The notes under the pieces are model-generated. The model ran no database searches. It was given only the letters and a program-made list of their open reading frames with translations, and was not told where the DNA came from. The position numbers were made by a program, and so were the translations under genes. From Cryoendolithus antarcticus (Eukaryota > Ascomycota > Dothideomycetes > Cladosporiales > Cladosporiaceae), in contig NAJO01000047.1 in the NCBI GenBank assembly GCA_002077065.1, positions 62,001-126,000 of the forward strand: DNA of 64,000 nucleotides, in the 5' to 3' direction. This document shows, piece after piece, positions 21,101 to 32,148 of this stretch; position 1 is the stretch's first letter, and each line of letters opens with the position of its first letter.

Positions 21101-21875
21101 TCACTTCTCCCCCCACGACAACTTAAACCTCCCCTCCGCATTCCGATACCCCCTCAATTTCTCGACCACCTCCTCCGCCGTCTTCGCCTCCACCATAATG
21201 CCCTTATTTCCCTCTCCCACAAACCCAGTCTCCACAGCCTTCCTAACCCACTCCAGCAGCCCATCCCAATACCCCTCAACATTGAACACCACCACCCCCT
21301 TCTCATGAATCCCAAGCTGATTCCAAGTAACAACCTCCATCAACTCCTCCAACGTCCCATAGCCACCACTCAACGCCACGAACCCACTCCCCTCCCCGCC
21401 AGCAATGACCTCCTGCGCCATCATATGCTTCCTCGTGTGCATGTCCGGCACGATCGTCGTGCGCCCGAACTTCGACTCATCGATGACCTTCTCTAGCGCT
21501 TCAATTGACTCGCCGTTCGGATCGGTGTTCCGCTCGAAGCGCATAAGGGCGCGCGGGATGATGCCGTGGACTGCTTGCGGGCCGGAGAGGGAGACGAGGG
21601 TTTTGGCCAGCTCGCCCATGAGACCTACTGTGCCGCCGCCGTAGACTAGGTGGGCGTTTGAGGCATGGAGGGCTTGGGCAAGGTCGCGGGCGGCGGCGAG
21701 GTGGGCGGGGGACGTGCCGGGTGAGGCACCGCAGCTGGGGAGTGTTAGTAGGGGAGAAGGTGAGGGATGTGGAGAGGGCTTACAAGACGCAGATGACGGG
21801 GTGTTTGGTGGTCGAGTTTGGGGTTGAGGTGCCATTGGCGGAGCCATTGGGCTGGGTAGTGAGGGGCGCAGACAT
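21101..21875 (-). CDS. LOG-family protein (cytokinin riboside 5'-monophosphate phosphoribohydrolase-like)
   Basis: Exons 21784-21875 and 21101-21734 (49-bp intron with CTACTAAC branch) give 241 residues. The junction restores the LOG N-terminal strand VFCGASPGTSPAH. Downstream are LVYGGGTVGLMG, the central ALSGGYGTLEELMEVVTWNQLG motif (the family's PGGxGTxxE with Ser for Pro), the HTRKHMM motif and VVVFNVEGYWDGLL. In plants these enzymes release free cytokinin from its nucleotide; in fungi and bacteria related proteins act as nucleotide 5'-monophosphate nucleosidases. The residues that bind the phosphate and the catalytic Arg/Glu pair (TRKH, EE) are visible, so it should be active. Substrate is not certain. 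Confidence 0.9.
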
Positions 21876-22942
21876 TGTGACTTGATGCGTTATGCTGGTC
21901 TGCAGTGAGTGTAGTGTCGAGTTGGTCTCGAGTGCTGTACTGTATGGTGTTGCGGTGGATCTGCTTGCTCAATACTGCCCAGGTGCTCAAGTCTGGGGCG
22001 ATGATTGGTGTTCGAGGAACTGGATTCGAGAGAATGGAAGGGGACTGTGAGGGAGACGAGAAAGATACCACTTCACTTTGCTACTCGATCTGACCCTTGA
22101 CTCCGCCTTCACTGTCGACGCAGGTACCAGGCACATGATGCACTATGCTCACGTGTATCGTCGGTTGAGTCATTGTGGTGGTAATGCTCGGGATGACAGT
22201 GCCTTTCGAGGCTCGGCGGATGTCAGGCACATGTGACCCTCGTCTGCGCCACACCGCAAGCACCCAGACGGCTCAAGAAAAATGTTGGCGCGAAACATCG
22301 CGAACCTTGGCTTTCTTCGCACGTCGACGGCAAACAGTGTTATCATCGGTCGCAACGGTCGTGTATTCGCAGGAATTTGAAGGCATCCGTTCGGGACCAG
22401 ATTTCTCAATCGCAATAGCATCCTGGCAATCGCAAGGCGATCGGGCATCCCACACACCACGCTAAGCATTATCGAAGGAGCTTCCCATTTCCTCCAACGC
22501 TATGCAGGTCTGGAGGCTGCATTCCAATGTAGAATATATGCGGAGGCAGCATAAAGACAAGGTAACCCAAGCAGTACGAAGATGATGACTTGATCTCTCG
22601 ACAAGACTTCCCCGTCAATGCCCGTTCATGTGGCGACTATCGGCCCTTTCTGACACATAGCGAGGAAAACCCATCATTTAGCGATCACGCAATATAGCGC
22701 AATGAGAGATGGTTTCATGGACTCAAGATATTGGTCGATTCTTCGATGGCGAACACGTCTACAGTCTGTGTGAATGGCTCGCATATCCTTACGGACGTGA
22801 AAGATGTCGTAGGGACGAAGGACCTCCTATCCTGGGAACACTGTAAGACCGATCCGTAGAAAGCGATCTACAAGAGACCCGTAGGGCTCCACACGAAAGA
22901 CGAGCAACCGCAGTACCCTCCCCGTCCGCTAATACTCAAGCC
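21876..22942. other. Divergent promoter region between the LOG and permease genes
   Basis: Just over 1 kb. I read both strands and found no supported gene or repeat. Confidence 0.45.
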
Positions 22943-24618
22943 ATGGCGTTCACGAAACAACACCATGCCAACTCCGACGACGTACAAGACGACCATGAGT
23001 GGCAATCCTCACCCGAGTACTCTGCAGAGCCTCTGTCAAGTAGTGGCGGCCATGGTCACACGCAGAGGCGACTCAAGAACTACCAGCTAACCTGGATCGG
23101 CTTTTGCTCTGGCATCGGTACCGGCCTGTTCGTGGGTACAGGTTCTGCCTACGCCAACGCAGGCCCAGCAGGCATGCTGCTAGCCTATTGTGTTGTGGGC
23201 ATCGTCCTCTGGTGCGTAATGCAGAGTATCGCTGAGCTCGCCACGCTCTACCCTACAGCCGGTACATTCCCACATTGGGCGACGCGTTTCATCGACCCAG
23301 CTGTGGGCTTTTCCCTCGCTATCTCGTACGGCTACTGCTACACGATTGCGATTGCTTCTGAGTGTTCTGCCGCAGCGGTGATTGTGTCGTATTGGACGGA
23401 TCTCACGCCCGCTGTGACCATCACCGTGGGGCTTGCGGCGATACTTGCGATCAACCTGATGAGCGTAAGTTTCTACGGGCACTCTGAAGTCGCTGCGGGG
23501 ATGGTGAAAGTCGCCTGTTTCCTCGGCTTGGTCATCGTCTCGATTGTCATCACGTCCGGTGGTGGATCCGATCACAAAAGAACAGGCTTCCAGTACTGGC
23601 GCAACCCAGGAGCATGGACAGAGTACAACGGTGTCCCAGGCTCGACCGGCGCATTCCTCGGCTTCCTCTCAGCCTTCGTTAATGCTTCCTTCTCGTTCAT
23701 CGGCATCGAAACAGTGGTCATCGGTGCGGCAGAGTCCATCGATCCTCACAAGGCGATCCCTACAGCCGCGAAGAACGTAACCTACCGCATTGGCTTCTTC
23801 TACATCCTGGGTGCACTGCTGATCTCGTTGATCGTCGATCCGCGGAATCCAGATCTGGTCTCGGGAGCAGGCAATGCGAAGTCGTCACCCTGGGTCATCG
23901 CCATAGCGAATGCTGGTATCAGCGGTCTGCCATCGCTAGTCAATGCCTGTATCCTAATCTCTGCGTGGTCAGCAGGCAACTCATACTGCTGGGTTGGCTC
24001 GCGAATCATTGTGGCGATGACGACAGACGGTCAGCTGCCGAAGGTGCTCGGTAAGACAAACAAGAAAGGCGTGCCGTACTACGCAGTCATCATCTCGTGG
24101 CTCTTTGGTCCGCTGGCGTATCTAAGTAAGTCCTCATGCGTACTTGTCCTGCCGGTCGACTCCACTAACAACATCCAGGTCTCGGCAGCGGCGGCGCCTC
24201 ACAAGCCTTCACATGGCTCCTCAACCTCAGTACAGTCGCCGGTCTCATCGCCTGGGCGACGCTATGCGCCTGCTATATCCGCTTCCACCGCGCGATGGAA
24301 GTGCAGAACGTCAGTCGAAGCGACATTCCCTGGAAATCCGCCTTCCAGCCCTACACCGCATGGGTTGGGTTCGTAGGCGCGACCATCATCACTTTGGTAG
24401 CTGGCTTCAAGGTGTTTCTGGCGGGCAACTGGTCGACGTCTGATTTCATCGCGTCGTACATCGGGATTGTGATCTTCATTGTGCCGATTATTGCTTGGAA
24501 GACTGTGCACAAGACGAAGTTCGCGAGGGCTCATACGATTGATCTTTGGTCTGGTCGGTTGGAGACGGAGCACACAGGCTTTGGCTCTCGTCGCCAGTCA
24601 CCAGAGTTTATTGGGTGA
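22943..24618 (+). CDS. Amino-acid permease (fungal YAT/AAT family)
   Basis: Exons 22943-24125 and 24179-24618, with a 53-bp intron (GTAAGT...CCAG, CACTAAC branch), give 540 residues. A polar N-terminus of ~50 residues precedes the family start: RLKNYQLTWIGFCSGIGTGL with the GxGIGTGLFxGTG-like motif in helix 1. Twelve hydrophobic segments can be traced, including LLAYCVVGIVLWCVMQSIAE, SFIGIETVVIGAAE, AGNSYCWVGSRI and the final pair ATIITLVAGFKVFLAG and SYIGIVIFIVPIIAW. The family imports amino acids with protons at the plasma membrane. Substrate cannot be read from sequence. Confidence 0.92.
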
Positions 24619-25134
24619 GACCGTTCGAGTGTCGGCAGATCCATAACTCTGGTGTCCACGCTGGTGTCAGGCTGCTGTATCGTGATATGGAGACAAAAAG
24701 TTGTTGTTGCCACAGTCCTGATGGCGACGAATTGAGCGTCGTCTCATCTCTAGCGCGCAGCGACGGCCGTTGGTGGCATGTAGGATAGAATGAATATGAA
24801 TCTACGCCTTGCACTACCATCACCACGGCATAAGTGACCATTCCTTCCCAAGTGCTTCGTTTTAGCTCTCCCTTCTCTGCACCTACCTCTCCTTACGGGG
24901 CTCTCCTTACTGTGCACGGTGACCTCATACTGCGGCCCATGAACTGCAAGTAGCTGGTGCCACAACCACAGCTCAGGAACAGCATTGCAAGACAACCAAC
25001 ACAAGCACGCGCGCACTTTGGCAGATATCGCCCTCCGTCGCAATGGCCTGACCAACATCCTCATTCATAGTCGACCCTCCGCGACCTCAAAGCGCACTTT
25101 CTAGCGCTCATCCGAGCCCTCTAGCCCACCAACC
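24619..25134. other. Intergenic, Rab gene promoter
   Basis: It separates two plus-strand genes. Apart from pyrimidine-rich stretches before the Rab start I see nothing. Confidence 0.45.
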
Positions 25135-25989
25135 ATGGCCTCCAATCCTCCAGCCCCAGCACCCTACAGCTTCATATCCAAAATTGTAACAATAGGCGAC
25201 TCCGGCTCCGGAAAATCCAGCGTACCTCTCCCTCGTCCCTCCCCTCCCATCAACCCCACCCACTGATCACAGCGCCCCCAGCTAACAATCCGCCTCTGCG
25301 AAGGCCGCTTCGTCTCCCACCACGACGTGACTATAGGCGTCGAGTTTGGCTCGCGCATAGTCCCCGTCGGCCCGCCAGCAAGCCTCGAACACGGGATCAA
25401 TGACCCTTCCGCCCGCGTCACGAGAGGGGTGAACGATGGAGTCAAGAAGGGTAAGGGAGGGAAGGAGGAGCAGAAGTACATGAAGCTGAGTTTGTGGGAT
25501 ACGGCGGGACAGGAGACGTACAAGAGTATTACGCGGAGTTACTTCAGAGGCGCATCTGGGGCGCTACTGGTGTTTGACATCACGCGGCGGAATACGTTCA
25601 ACAGCGTTACGTCTTGGCTGCACGATTTGCGGCAGATAGCCGAGGAGGATATCGTGGTCATCCTCGTGGGGAACAAATCCGATCTCGCGTCACCTCCGGC
25701 CTCCGCCACAGCGAAGCCGAGTCAACGGCAGGTCATGAGGGAGGAAGCGGAAGAGTGGTGTAGAGCCAACAGGGTGATGCAGTACGTCGAGACTTCGGCG
25801 AAGAGCGGGGAGAACGTCGAGAGGGCTTTCTTGGAAGTCGCGGAGAGAATTCATCAGGGGATTGAGGCCGGGAAGTACAATTTGAATGATCGGCGGAGTG
25901 GTGTGAAGGGTCCTGGGGCGGGAGGAGGGAGTACGAGGACGGTGACGTTGGCGAAAGAGCCGGCTGCGAAGAAGGGAGGGTGTTGTTGA
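25135..25989 (+). CDS. Rab GTPase of the Rab2/Rab4 (Ypt4-like) group with a switch-region insertion
   Basis: Exons 25135-25221 and 25282-25989 (60-bp intron, GTACCT...CCAG) give 264 residues, longer than the usual ~210. G motifs in order: GDSGSGKSS (residues 21-29), TIGVEFG, WDTAGQE, NKSD and ETSAKSG, ending in the double-Cys prenylation signal GGCC. TRSYFRGASGALLVFDITRR is closest to Rab2/Rab4. Between the strand ending FGSRIVPV and the KLSLWDTAGQE strand there are ~35 extra residues rich in Pro, Gly and Lys where Rab2/4 have a tight hairpin of a few residues. The role in the family is endosome or Golgi vesicle tethering on membranes. Confidence 0.9.
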
Positions 25990-26185
25990 TATGTGATCGA
26001 CATGGTAGGCGTCCGGTGGTTTGTGTACGTTACAGAGGGTACTGTATAAAGCTTGTGGCAACACGGACTTATTTTCGAGCAGCGTTCCACAGTCCGTTCG
26101 TCGAGAAGAGCAACTTCCTGGCTGCGGTATCGAAAAGCTGCTGCCATCACACTTTGGAAGTTGCCGTCTACACTGACTATCCCAG

Positions 26186-27217
26186 CTACGTTCCCGACCC
26201 TACGCCCGGCACATCAGTACTAGTAGCACACGTAGCCCCAGCATCCACCGGCAGAATGACACCCGTCATCCATCTAGCCTCATCGCCCGCCAGGAACCTC
26301 ACAGCAGCAGCAACATCCCAGCCATTGCCTTCCGTCTTGAGCAGACTGCGGTTCTTGCGGATCTCGCGGGCTTCGGCCGTCATAGGAGGGCCGCTGGTGG
26401 GAGACGACATCATGGGCGTGTAGACCATGCCGGGGCAGACGCAGTTTACCCTGATACCTTGGCTGGCGTGGTGAGCGGCCATGGCGCGGGTGAGGTTCTG
26501 TGAGTCTTATCAGTCCTGCAGCATGTTGAGGCTGAGCTCCGGTACGAGATTGAGCCTTCCTCAATGGCATCCAAAGAAGCGCGCCCGTCGAGACAGACGG
26601 AAGAAGACTTACAACGATAGCGCCCTTACTGGTAGGATAAAGCAAACTTGGCGTCCCACCCCTCAATCCCGCCACACTCGAGAGATTAACAATACTTCCC
26701 CTCCACTGCCCCTCATTCCGCGCCATAATTGGCACACAAGCCTTGCTCATCACGACCATACTGCCCACATTGACCTCCATCCCCTTAGCCCACTCAGCCA
26801 TACTCACCGTCTCCGCGGTCCCCACAGCCCCAGCGATCCCCACGACATTGACTAAAATGTCAATCCTGCCGAACGCCTCGAGCGTCTTGGTCGCGAGCGC
26901 GGCGGCGGAGGACTCGGATGTCGCGTCGCATTGAACTGCCAGCGCTCGCGAGGGGCCAAATTCGGTCGTTATCATGTCAGCGGTCACGGTGGCGGAGGGG
27001 AGGGAGATGTCGGCGCAGATTACGCGGGCGCCGGCTTCGGCTAGGAGGATGGCGCAGGCACGGCCGTTACCTAGGCCAGTGCCTGCTGCGCCAGCGCCTG
27101 GGAGGGAGAATGTAAGTGACGTTCAGGTGTATTTAGTCACGTGAGATGTGGATTACCTGAGACGACTGCGACACGGCCCTCGAGCGAGCGGGTAGGGCGG
27201 ATAAACTCGGGATCCAT
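26186..27217 (-). CDS. Short-chain dehydrogenase/reductase
   Basis: Three exons, 27157-27217, 26613-27097 and 26186-26497, give 285 residues; introns are 59 and 115 bp. The nucleotide-binding motif lies over the first junction as SGAGAAGTGLGNGRA, a variant of the usual TGxxxGIG. DILVNVVGIAGAV, the catalytic Ser in NLSSVAG and the Tyr-Lys pair YPTSK are present, followed by NLTRAMAAHHASQGIRVNCV and CPGMVYTPM. The ending FLAGDEARWMTGVILPVDAG is typical of classical SDRs. It should be an NAD(P)-dependent oxidoreductase; the substrate is unknown. It is convergent with the Rab gene, ending 196 bp from it. Confidence 0.9.
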
Positions 27218-27415
27218 GACTCTTGACGCTTGATGGGTTTGAGGTACTTATGGCAGTTTACTGCGATTGTGGTTTCGATAGCAGTTCCCTTTCAAAGGTT
27301 TCAAAGTGACGAGCCGAGGTTCCCCACTCCTCGCTGCTTCGCTGTGCTGAACAGTCGTGTAAGAATGTGTACTTCTGAGCTGGTGTTATTCGGTTCCGGT
27401 TACATGCTTTCGGCT

Positions 27416-29554
27416 TCATATAACCACATTCGCGACTCCGGCATCCAGCCCGCCCTTCCGACGGATTTCATATCTCAGCACCGTGTAGTCCTGATACATC
27501 ATGAATAGTCGCCATCTCTTGCCCTCGTCTCTCAGCCCTTCACATCCAGGCATGGGTCCCACAGCAATCCCGTGAAGTGGCTGAAAGGGCCGCAGAGCAG
27601 TCTTGGAGCCATTTTGAATCCGTTCTTGGCTTGCGAATGGCAGGATACACTCTGCTCGCATGGCATAGACCGTCTGTGTACCGACTTTGACCTTTGTGAG
27701 CGCAAGCACAATCGCTCGTCCTTTCTGCGACGCCACGATCACCACGCCAAGTGATGGGATATCAGCGTGCATGTTCATTCTGTCAAAGATGTTCAGATCC
27801 CGATGTTGCCCCTGTATGTACTGCCTCAATGGTCTAGCGAAGCCCACCACTGGGGGAGCAAAGATACCATGACGCCCCATCTCGTGGAACCGAGACGGCT
27901 GCAAGAGATAGATATTTCGGAGCGAAGCATGCAAAATTGGACATGGCAAATCGTCGCAGATTCCGGTCGCTTGCTGGAAACGGGGCTTGTTTCCACAGAT
28001 GCGGTCGCCGCCGTAGAGCATTGCTGGGTTGATGGTATCTTCCGTTTGCTCGTCCTCGATGTCGTCGTACATGTCATCGTTGGCGTCACTCAGAATGGGT
28101 GCGAGGTTGCTGCCGGTGACATCAGTATCGCCGTCGGTGCTGACGATGTCAGCGTCCGCCATTGAAACGTTGGTGTCCGAATCCGTGTCGTCGTCTGCCA
28201 TGTCGATCAGAACATCGGGTTCGATGGCTTCGGGGATCCTATCAATTCCAAGCAGTCGATCGGAGCCAGGAGGGTCGACGTCTGGTACAAACGTCAGCGG
28301 GGTGGGTGTATTGCGGACAAATCGATCGGACGTATTCCCCAGATGTCGAGTTGTTCTGCTCAAGTCCCAGATTGCCGGGTCAGTTTTAGCATCCGGCAGC
28401 TCCTCCGCATGGTCTTGTCCTAATGCACGCCGCTTTGATGATTCCAAGAAGAAGGATCTACGATCCAGGAACATGATACCCCATCCAGCGTTGATACGAT
28501 CGTATGAACCATAGCCAGCTTCGGCAAAAGATCGACCAAATCGGACAGATTGTACAATCACACGTACTTGGAGGTCTAGGAATCTACAGTCGCCGCTGAT
28601 GTCGGTCGACGCAAGCCACCGGCCATGCGGATCGTCTCCAGTGTTGCAGAAAGCGATATGTGGGATGTTCGACGACAGGTGGTAAACCTGTACAGTTGTT
28701 TCAAATCTATCTCCATGTCTCTCATGTGCTGGCTTATGCTGCTGCGCGAGTGATCAGTATGACCACGAGCATGTGCAGGACCTACAAGAGATGACAGTAT
28801 TGTAACGCACTTTGGACGGCTTCCCATTGTCTTCCGATTGATCGACGAGCGCGAACTTGATCACAGTGATCTCGTGGAGATTGGAGCTGACCGCTAGCAT
28901 CCGAGACTCAGAGTGTATTGAGAGTCCCCATGCGCTGGAACCTACGTTGACGCGGTAGATTGGACGGTCGAAGGCTAGTTTCAGCATGCCCGCTGACGCG
29001 TTTCGACGATAGTTCTCGATTGCACTGAGGATATGCCGCAGCATGAACACCTCACAGTCTCCATCATCACGTACGCATGCTAGGACCTCCTCGGTGCCCA
29101 GCTTCGCGACGAGGATGTTGTTGATTGCATGCGGACGATGTCTGCTTAGGTGTCCTTGGAGTCTATCTGCCGACTGTAGAGTACGCACGATCTGCACCGG
29201 TTCATGGCCGTTGTTCTCCACATCGCGGGTAGAATCGTACACCCAGATATCCTCGGCCAATGCGACAAAGTATAAATTGTGCTCTTGTGAGAGAGCAGTC
29301 TGCACCGATCAATCAGTCGCGTGGAGTGCATGTTGGAACAAAGCCGCAATCTTACCAAGTTGCTGCGCCAGGGTGCGATCGTTGGATCCTCGTTGTCCGC
29401 TTTTGAGCCCACTTTGAACGATCCCAGTGGCACAGCTTCGATGTCACGCTTAATCATAACGGGAAGCATTTGCAGAGCTCGGATCTGAGTATCACTGAGC
29501 GCAATGTGTACGGGACGTCGTACATAGATGGTGTCGCAACATCGAGATGGCACG
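27416..29554 (-). CDS. Crt10-domain (WD40-like) protein
   Basis: Exons 29356-29554, 28811-29299 and 27416-28741, joined by 56- and 69-bp introns, give at least 670 residues. Family-type features: RSNLTALSQEHNLYFVALAEDIWVYD near the start, LAFDRPIYRVNVGSSAWGLSIH, HIAFCNTGDDPHGRWLASTDISGDCRFLDL, then AGWGIMFLDRRSFF, and a late RLFMMYQDYTVLRYEI. An acidic Asp-rich stretch (DDDTDSDTNVS onward) interrupts the C-terminal half. The Crt10 family is linked in yeast to transcription of ribonucleotide reductase genes; the biochemical role is unclear. The first exon has no in-frame ATG and is closed upstream by TGA, so a tiny 5' exon is needed; ATGATGGATACCAGACA at 29645-29661 followed by GTAGCT would fit the frame. 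The start is unresolved. Confidence 0.75.
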
Positions 29555-30832
29555 CTGCATCATGAGCGGCAATTCGCATCAGTCGCTTTTACGATCAGTC
29601 AAAGCCACCTGACGATCGGAGGATTAAATCGCTTGGTCAGCTACTGTCTGGTATCCATCATCGCTGTGAGCGTCGGAGGATCAAATCCAATGACCTCTCA
29701 TCAGCGATGCATGTGACCTCTGCGGCGCAACAGGTTTTTTGACACCTGAGGCATTAAAAGAGTCTTGGCAGATTTCCAAGGAACATGAAGCTAGGGAAAC
29801 TCTGAATCCAGATTCATGCCTCTCAATCTCATTGTCACACTCAACATGTCGACACCCTGTCACGGCGAGTGGCCGTTCGACTCGGCTCCAGCTCGGGCAC
29901 CTGTGGACCGGGCCACGCCTTGTTCTGCAAGCTGTGTCACACTCCCACGCTCGAGGAGCTCATGACAATTGTCTAGTTCTGTTACACAGCATATTCCGGG
30001 GCCTGCTCCCAGACCGCGCTGACGGCTCGCGCACTGCACACGTACATGCTACTGGCCGGCAGAAGCTCAGCTTACTCCTCTTCGCCCACACCGTCACAGT
30101 CGCACGACACGCACTATTGCCTCTCGCGACTCGTGAAGCTGCCCTTCGCGGACTTCTTCCATAGCTGCAAGCTAGACCGACTAGTCTCCCCGTCGCTCGC
30201 CAGACTGCATCAGATTGCCGGACCAGTCAGAAGCCTCCAGCCCTGCAGCATCAGCGCTCGTTCGCAGCACTTGCACGCGTACCCGCAGGCAACATCCGCG
30301 TCCTCCAACCAGGATTGCATCGCATAATCGACCTTCACGATCGGTCGACTGACTGCATGCGTCTCACGTTGTGTAACACAATCGAAGCTGCAACTATATT
30401 GTAAGTGCTACTGCTGTCCGCAGCTGTTGCTCTTCCTGTCCTACTCGTCCGTCAATCACAATTGTGCGACACGAAAAGGCTGCTGTGCAACCAACCATTT
30501 CTCTCGAATTTGACGTGTCAAGCGAGACATCATCTATCAGCTCCTACCATCTATTCCCCTCCGTTCTTCACTGCTACGCTTCCATCCCGCTGTTGCAAGC
30601 TTACTGTCTTCGCCCACTCGGCGTCAATGCACCGAGCCTATTCGTGCGTCCTTGGGCGGCCTTCTCGTATCCTCGCTTTGTCTATCACCCTCTCAGCGTT
30701 CAGCATATCTATCACTACTCGCTGCAAGCCATCAAAAGGCATCCTAAATCAACCCAAAGTAGCAACTCACCGCACCTCACGTCGCACAACACACCTCCGT
30801 CTACCCACGGCACACGGCTGCGACTGCATCCC
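29555..30832. other. Intergenic with possible 5' mini-exon of the Crt10 gene
   Basis: The proposed 17-nt first exon of the Crt10 gene lies at 29645-29661. The rest is Cys/Ser-coding-looking but frame-broken sequence without a convincing gene; several open frames overlap with no consistent coding pattern. Confidence 0.35.
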
Positions 30833-31602
30833 ATGAACGCAGTGCAGGCTTTACCGTTCGTCTATCTCGTCGAAGCAGCGAAGAAGTCTAAAGCAGACTT
30901 ACGGGACGTCCACGTCCGGTCTTCAAGCTCGCCAGCACCGCCTTGGATCGAAAAATGAGAGATCCCGCTTATATAGCTGCTTGGTCTGCTTCTCTTGCCG
31001 AGCACGTCCTTGTTGCCGAAGCCCAGACTACCACAGAAGCGTCTCGATCTACCTTGTCGACTACGCGAAGGTCGATTCAGTCCGCTCCCTCGCCCGGAGC
31101 CGAAGTCATGCGCTCCTCCGCCCCTGCCCTCGACGCGCTCCGAAACTTACCTCGGTCCTCCCTCCTGATCCTCCTCACGCCAGTCCTGCCAGCCTCAAGC
31201 TACCTCACGACGTCCGAGCCCGCTACTCCAAAAGCGAGAGCCGATCCCTTCGAGTCACTCGGCCGCGAGCTCGCCATCCACCACTCCAGGCTCAGGCACG
31301 TGCCCTACCTGCCCAACCAAGGCCTGGGTACAGTCCACGGTGGCTTTCTCCAAGAAGCCGACGCAGTGATCGTCACGATCTGCGCTCCAGATGATACGGT
31401 AAATCTGGCCCGACAGCTAGCAGTTGCTCGGGAAATCGCGACTCTAGCTCACGGACCTGCCGTTCTGGTTATCTTCGGCGAGACTGACGCGGTCGATGAA
31501 ATGCGGATTCTGGATGCTTACGCGAATGTAATTCGCGCCGAGCGACTCGATAAGCGGGCCTTTGAAGCAGTTGCGAAGACGTTGTTTGAGGCGAGGAAAT
31601 GA
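30833..31602 (+). CDS. Conserved-looking hypothetical protein
   Basis: I propose exons 30833-30855 and 30897-31602 with a short 41-bp intron (GTTCGT...GCAG), giving 242 residues that begin MNAVQALPLTGRPRPVFKLA. Without that intron the frame from 30833 ends at once in TGA and the main frame would start at ATG 30955 (215 residues). The spliced version is preferred because the frame before 30955 reads as plausible protein. Residues ~75-90 and 135-200 form alternating strands and helices (SLLILLTPVLPASSYL, VHGGFLQEADAVIVTICAP, ARQLAVAREIATLAHGPAVLVIFG). No known motif is recognised. The protein may be mitochondrial-like or soluble; I cannot say. Confidence 0.5.
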
Positions 31603-32148
31603 GTCTCGGATCACTCATCACGACTCTGGTTCATATCTTACCTTGGCGCTGGTGTTTTGATCGACATTCAACGCGCCTGGACTTGCGTCTGCTGAGGGAT
31701 TTGTTTTATATGGCCTTGTTTCCTTTGACGATATCCAGGATTACTATTTCACGCGCAACAGACTGTCACTAGGAGGAATCAAGAGGAGTTGTAGCTTGGG
31801 GTGTAATGATCTGCACGAATGACCATATGTACCTCCCTAATCTGCACAAATCCTACATAGCCCAAGTCGCTTGCTTCGCTGAATGCTGCACATCCATACC
31901 AAACCACTTCCATCGTTGCAATATTTGCAGGGGTCACCTGGGCTCCTCCAAAAGTCTGAGATACCGTTGATGCTCCCATACCCTTGTCCGCGGCAATGAT
32001 CCACGATACCACCACATCTGCGAGGGTCCAAAGCTTCAAGCACGAGGCCAAGATAAGTCTGTCTGTCTCTCACGGAGACCCTAATGATACATCCACTATC
32101 GTAGCTACACCTACACTACCACACCCACCCTCCAATCTCCGGAGAGAT
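31603..32148. other. Intergenic, convergent 3' ends
   Basis: The hypothetical gene and the GID5-like gene end here. A minus-strand frame at 31779-32051 has no support as a gene. Confidence 0.45.

Noticed and set aside
29739..30327. Possible small Cys/Ser-rich gene(s) on the plus strand
   Set aside because: Three frames overlap, none has a consistent start, splice pattern or motif. A CxxC-like fragment near 29900 ends quickly in a stop.
30955..30958. ATGA overlap of a 41-codon upstream frame with the main frame, as if translationally coupled
   Set aside because: A short in-frame intron (30856-30896) joins the same upstream ATG to the main frame and makes better protein sequence, so coupling is not needed.
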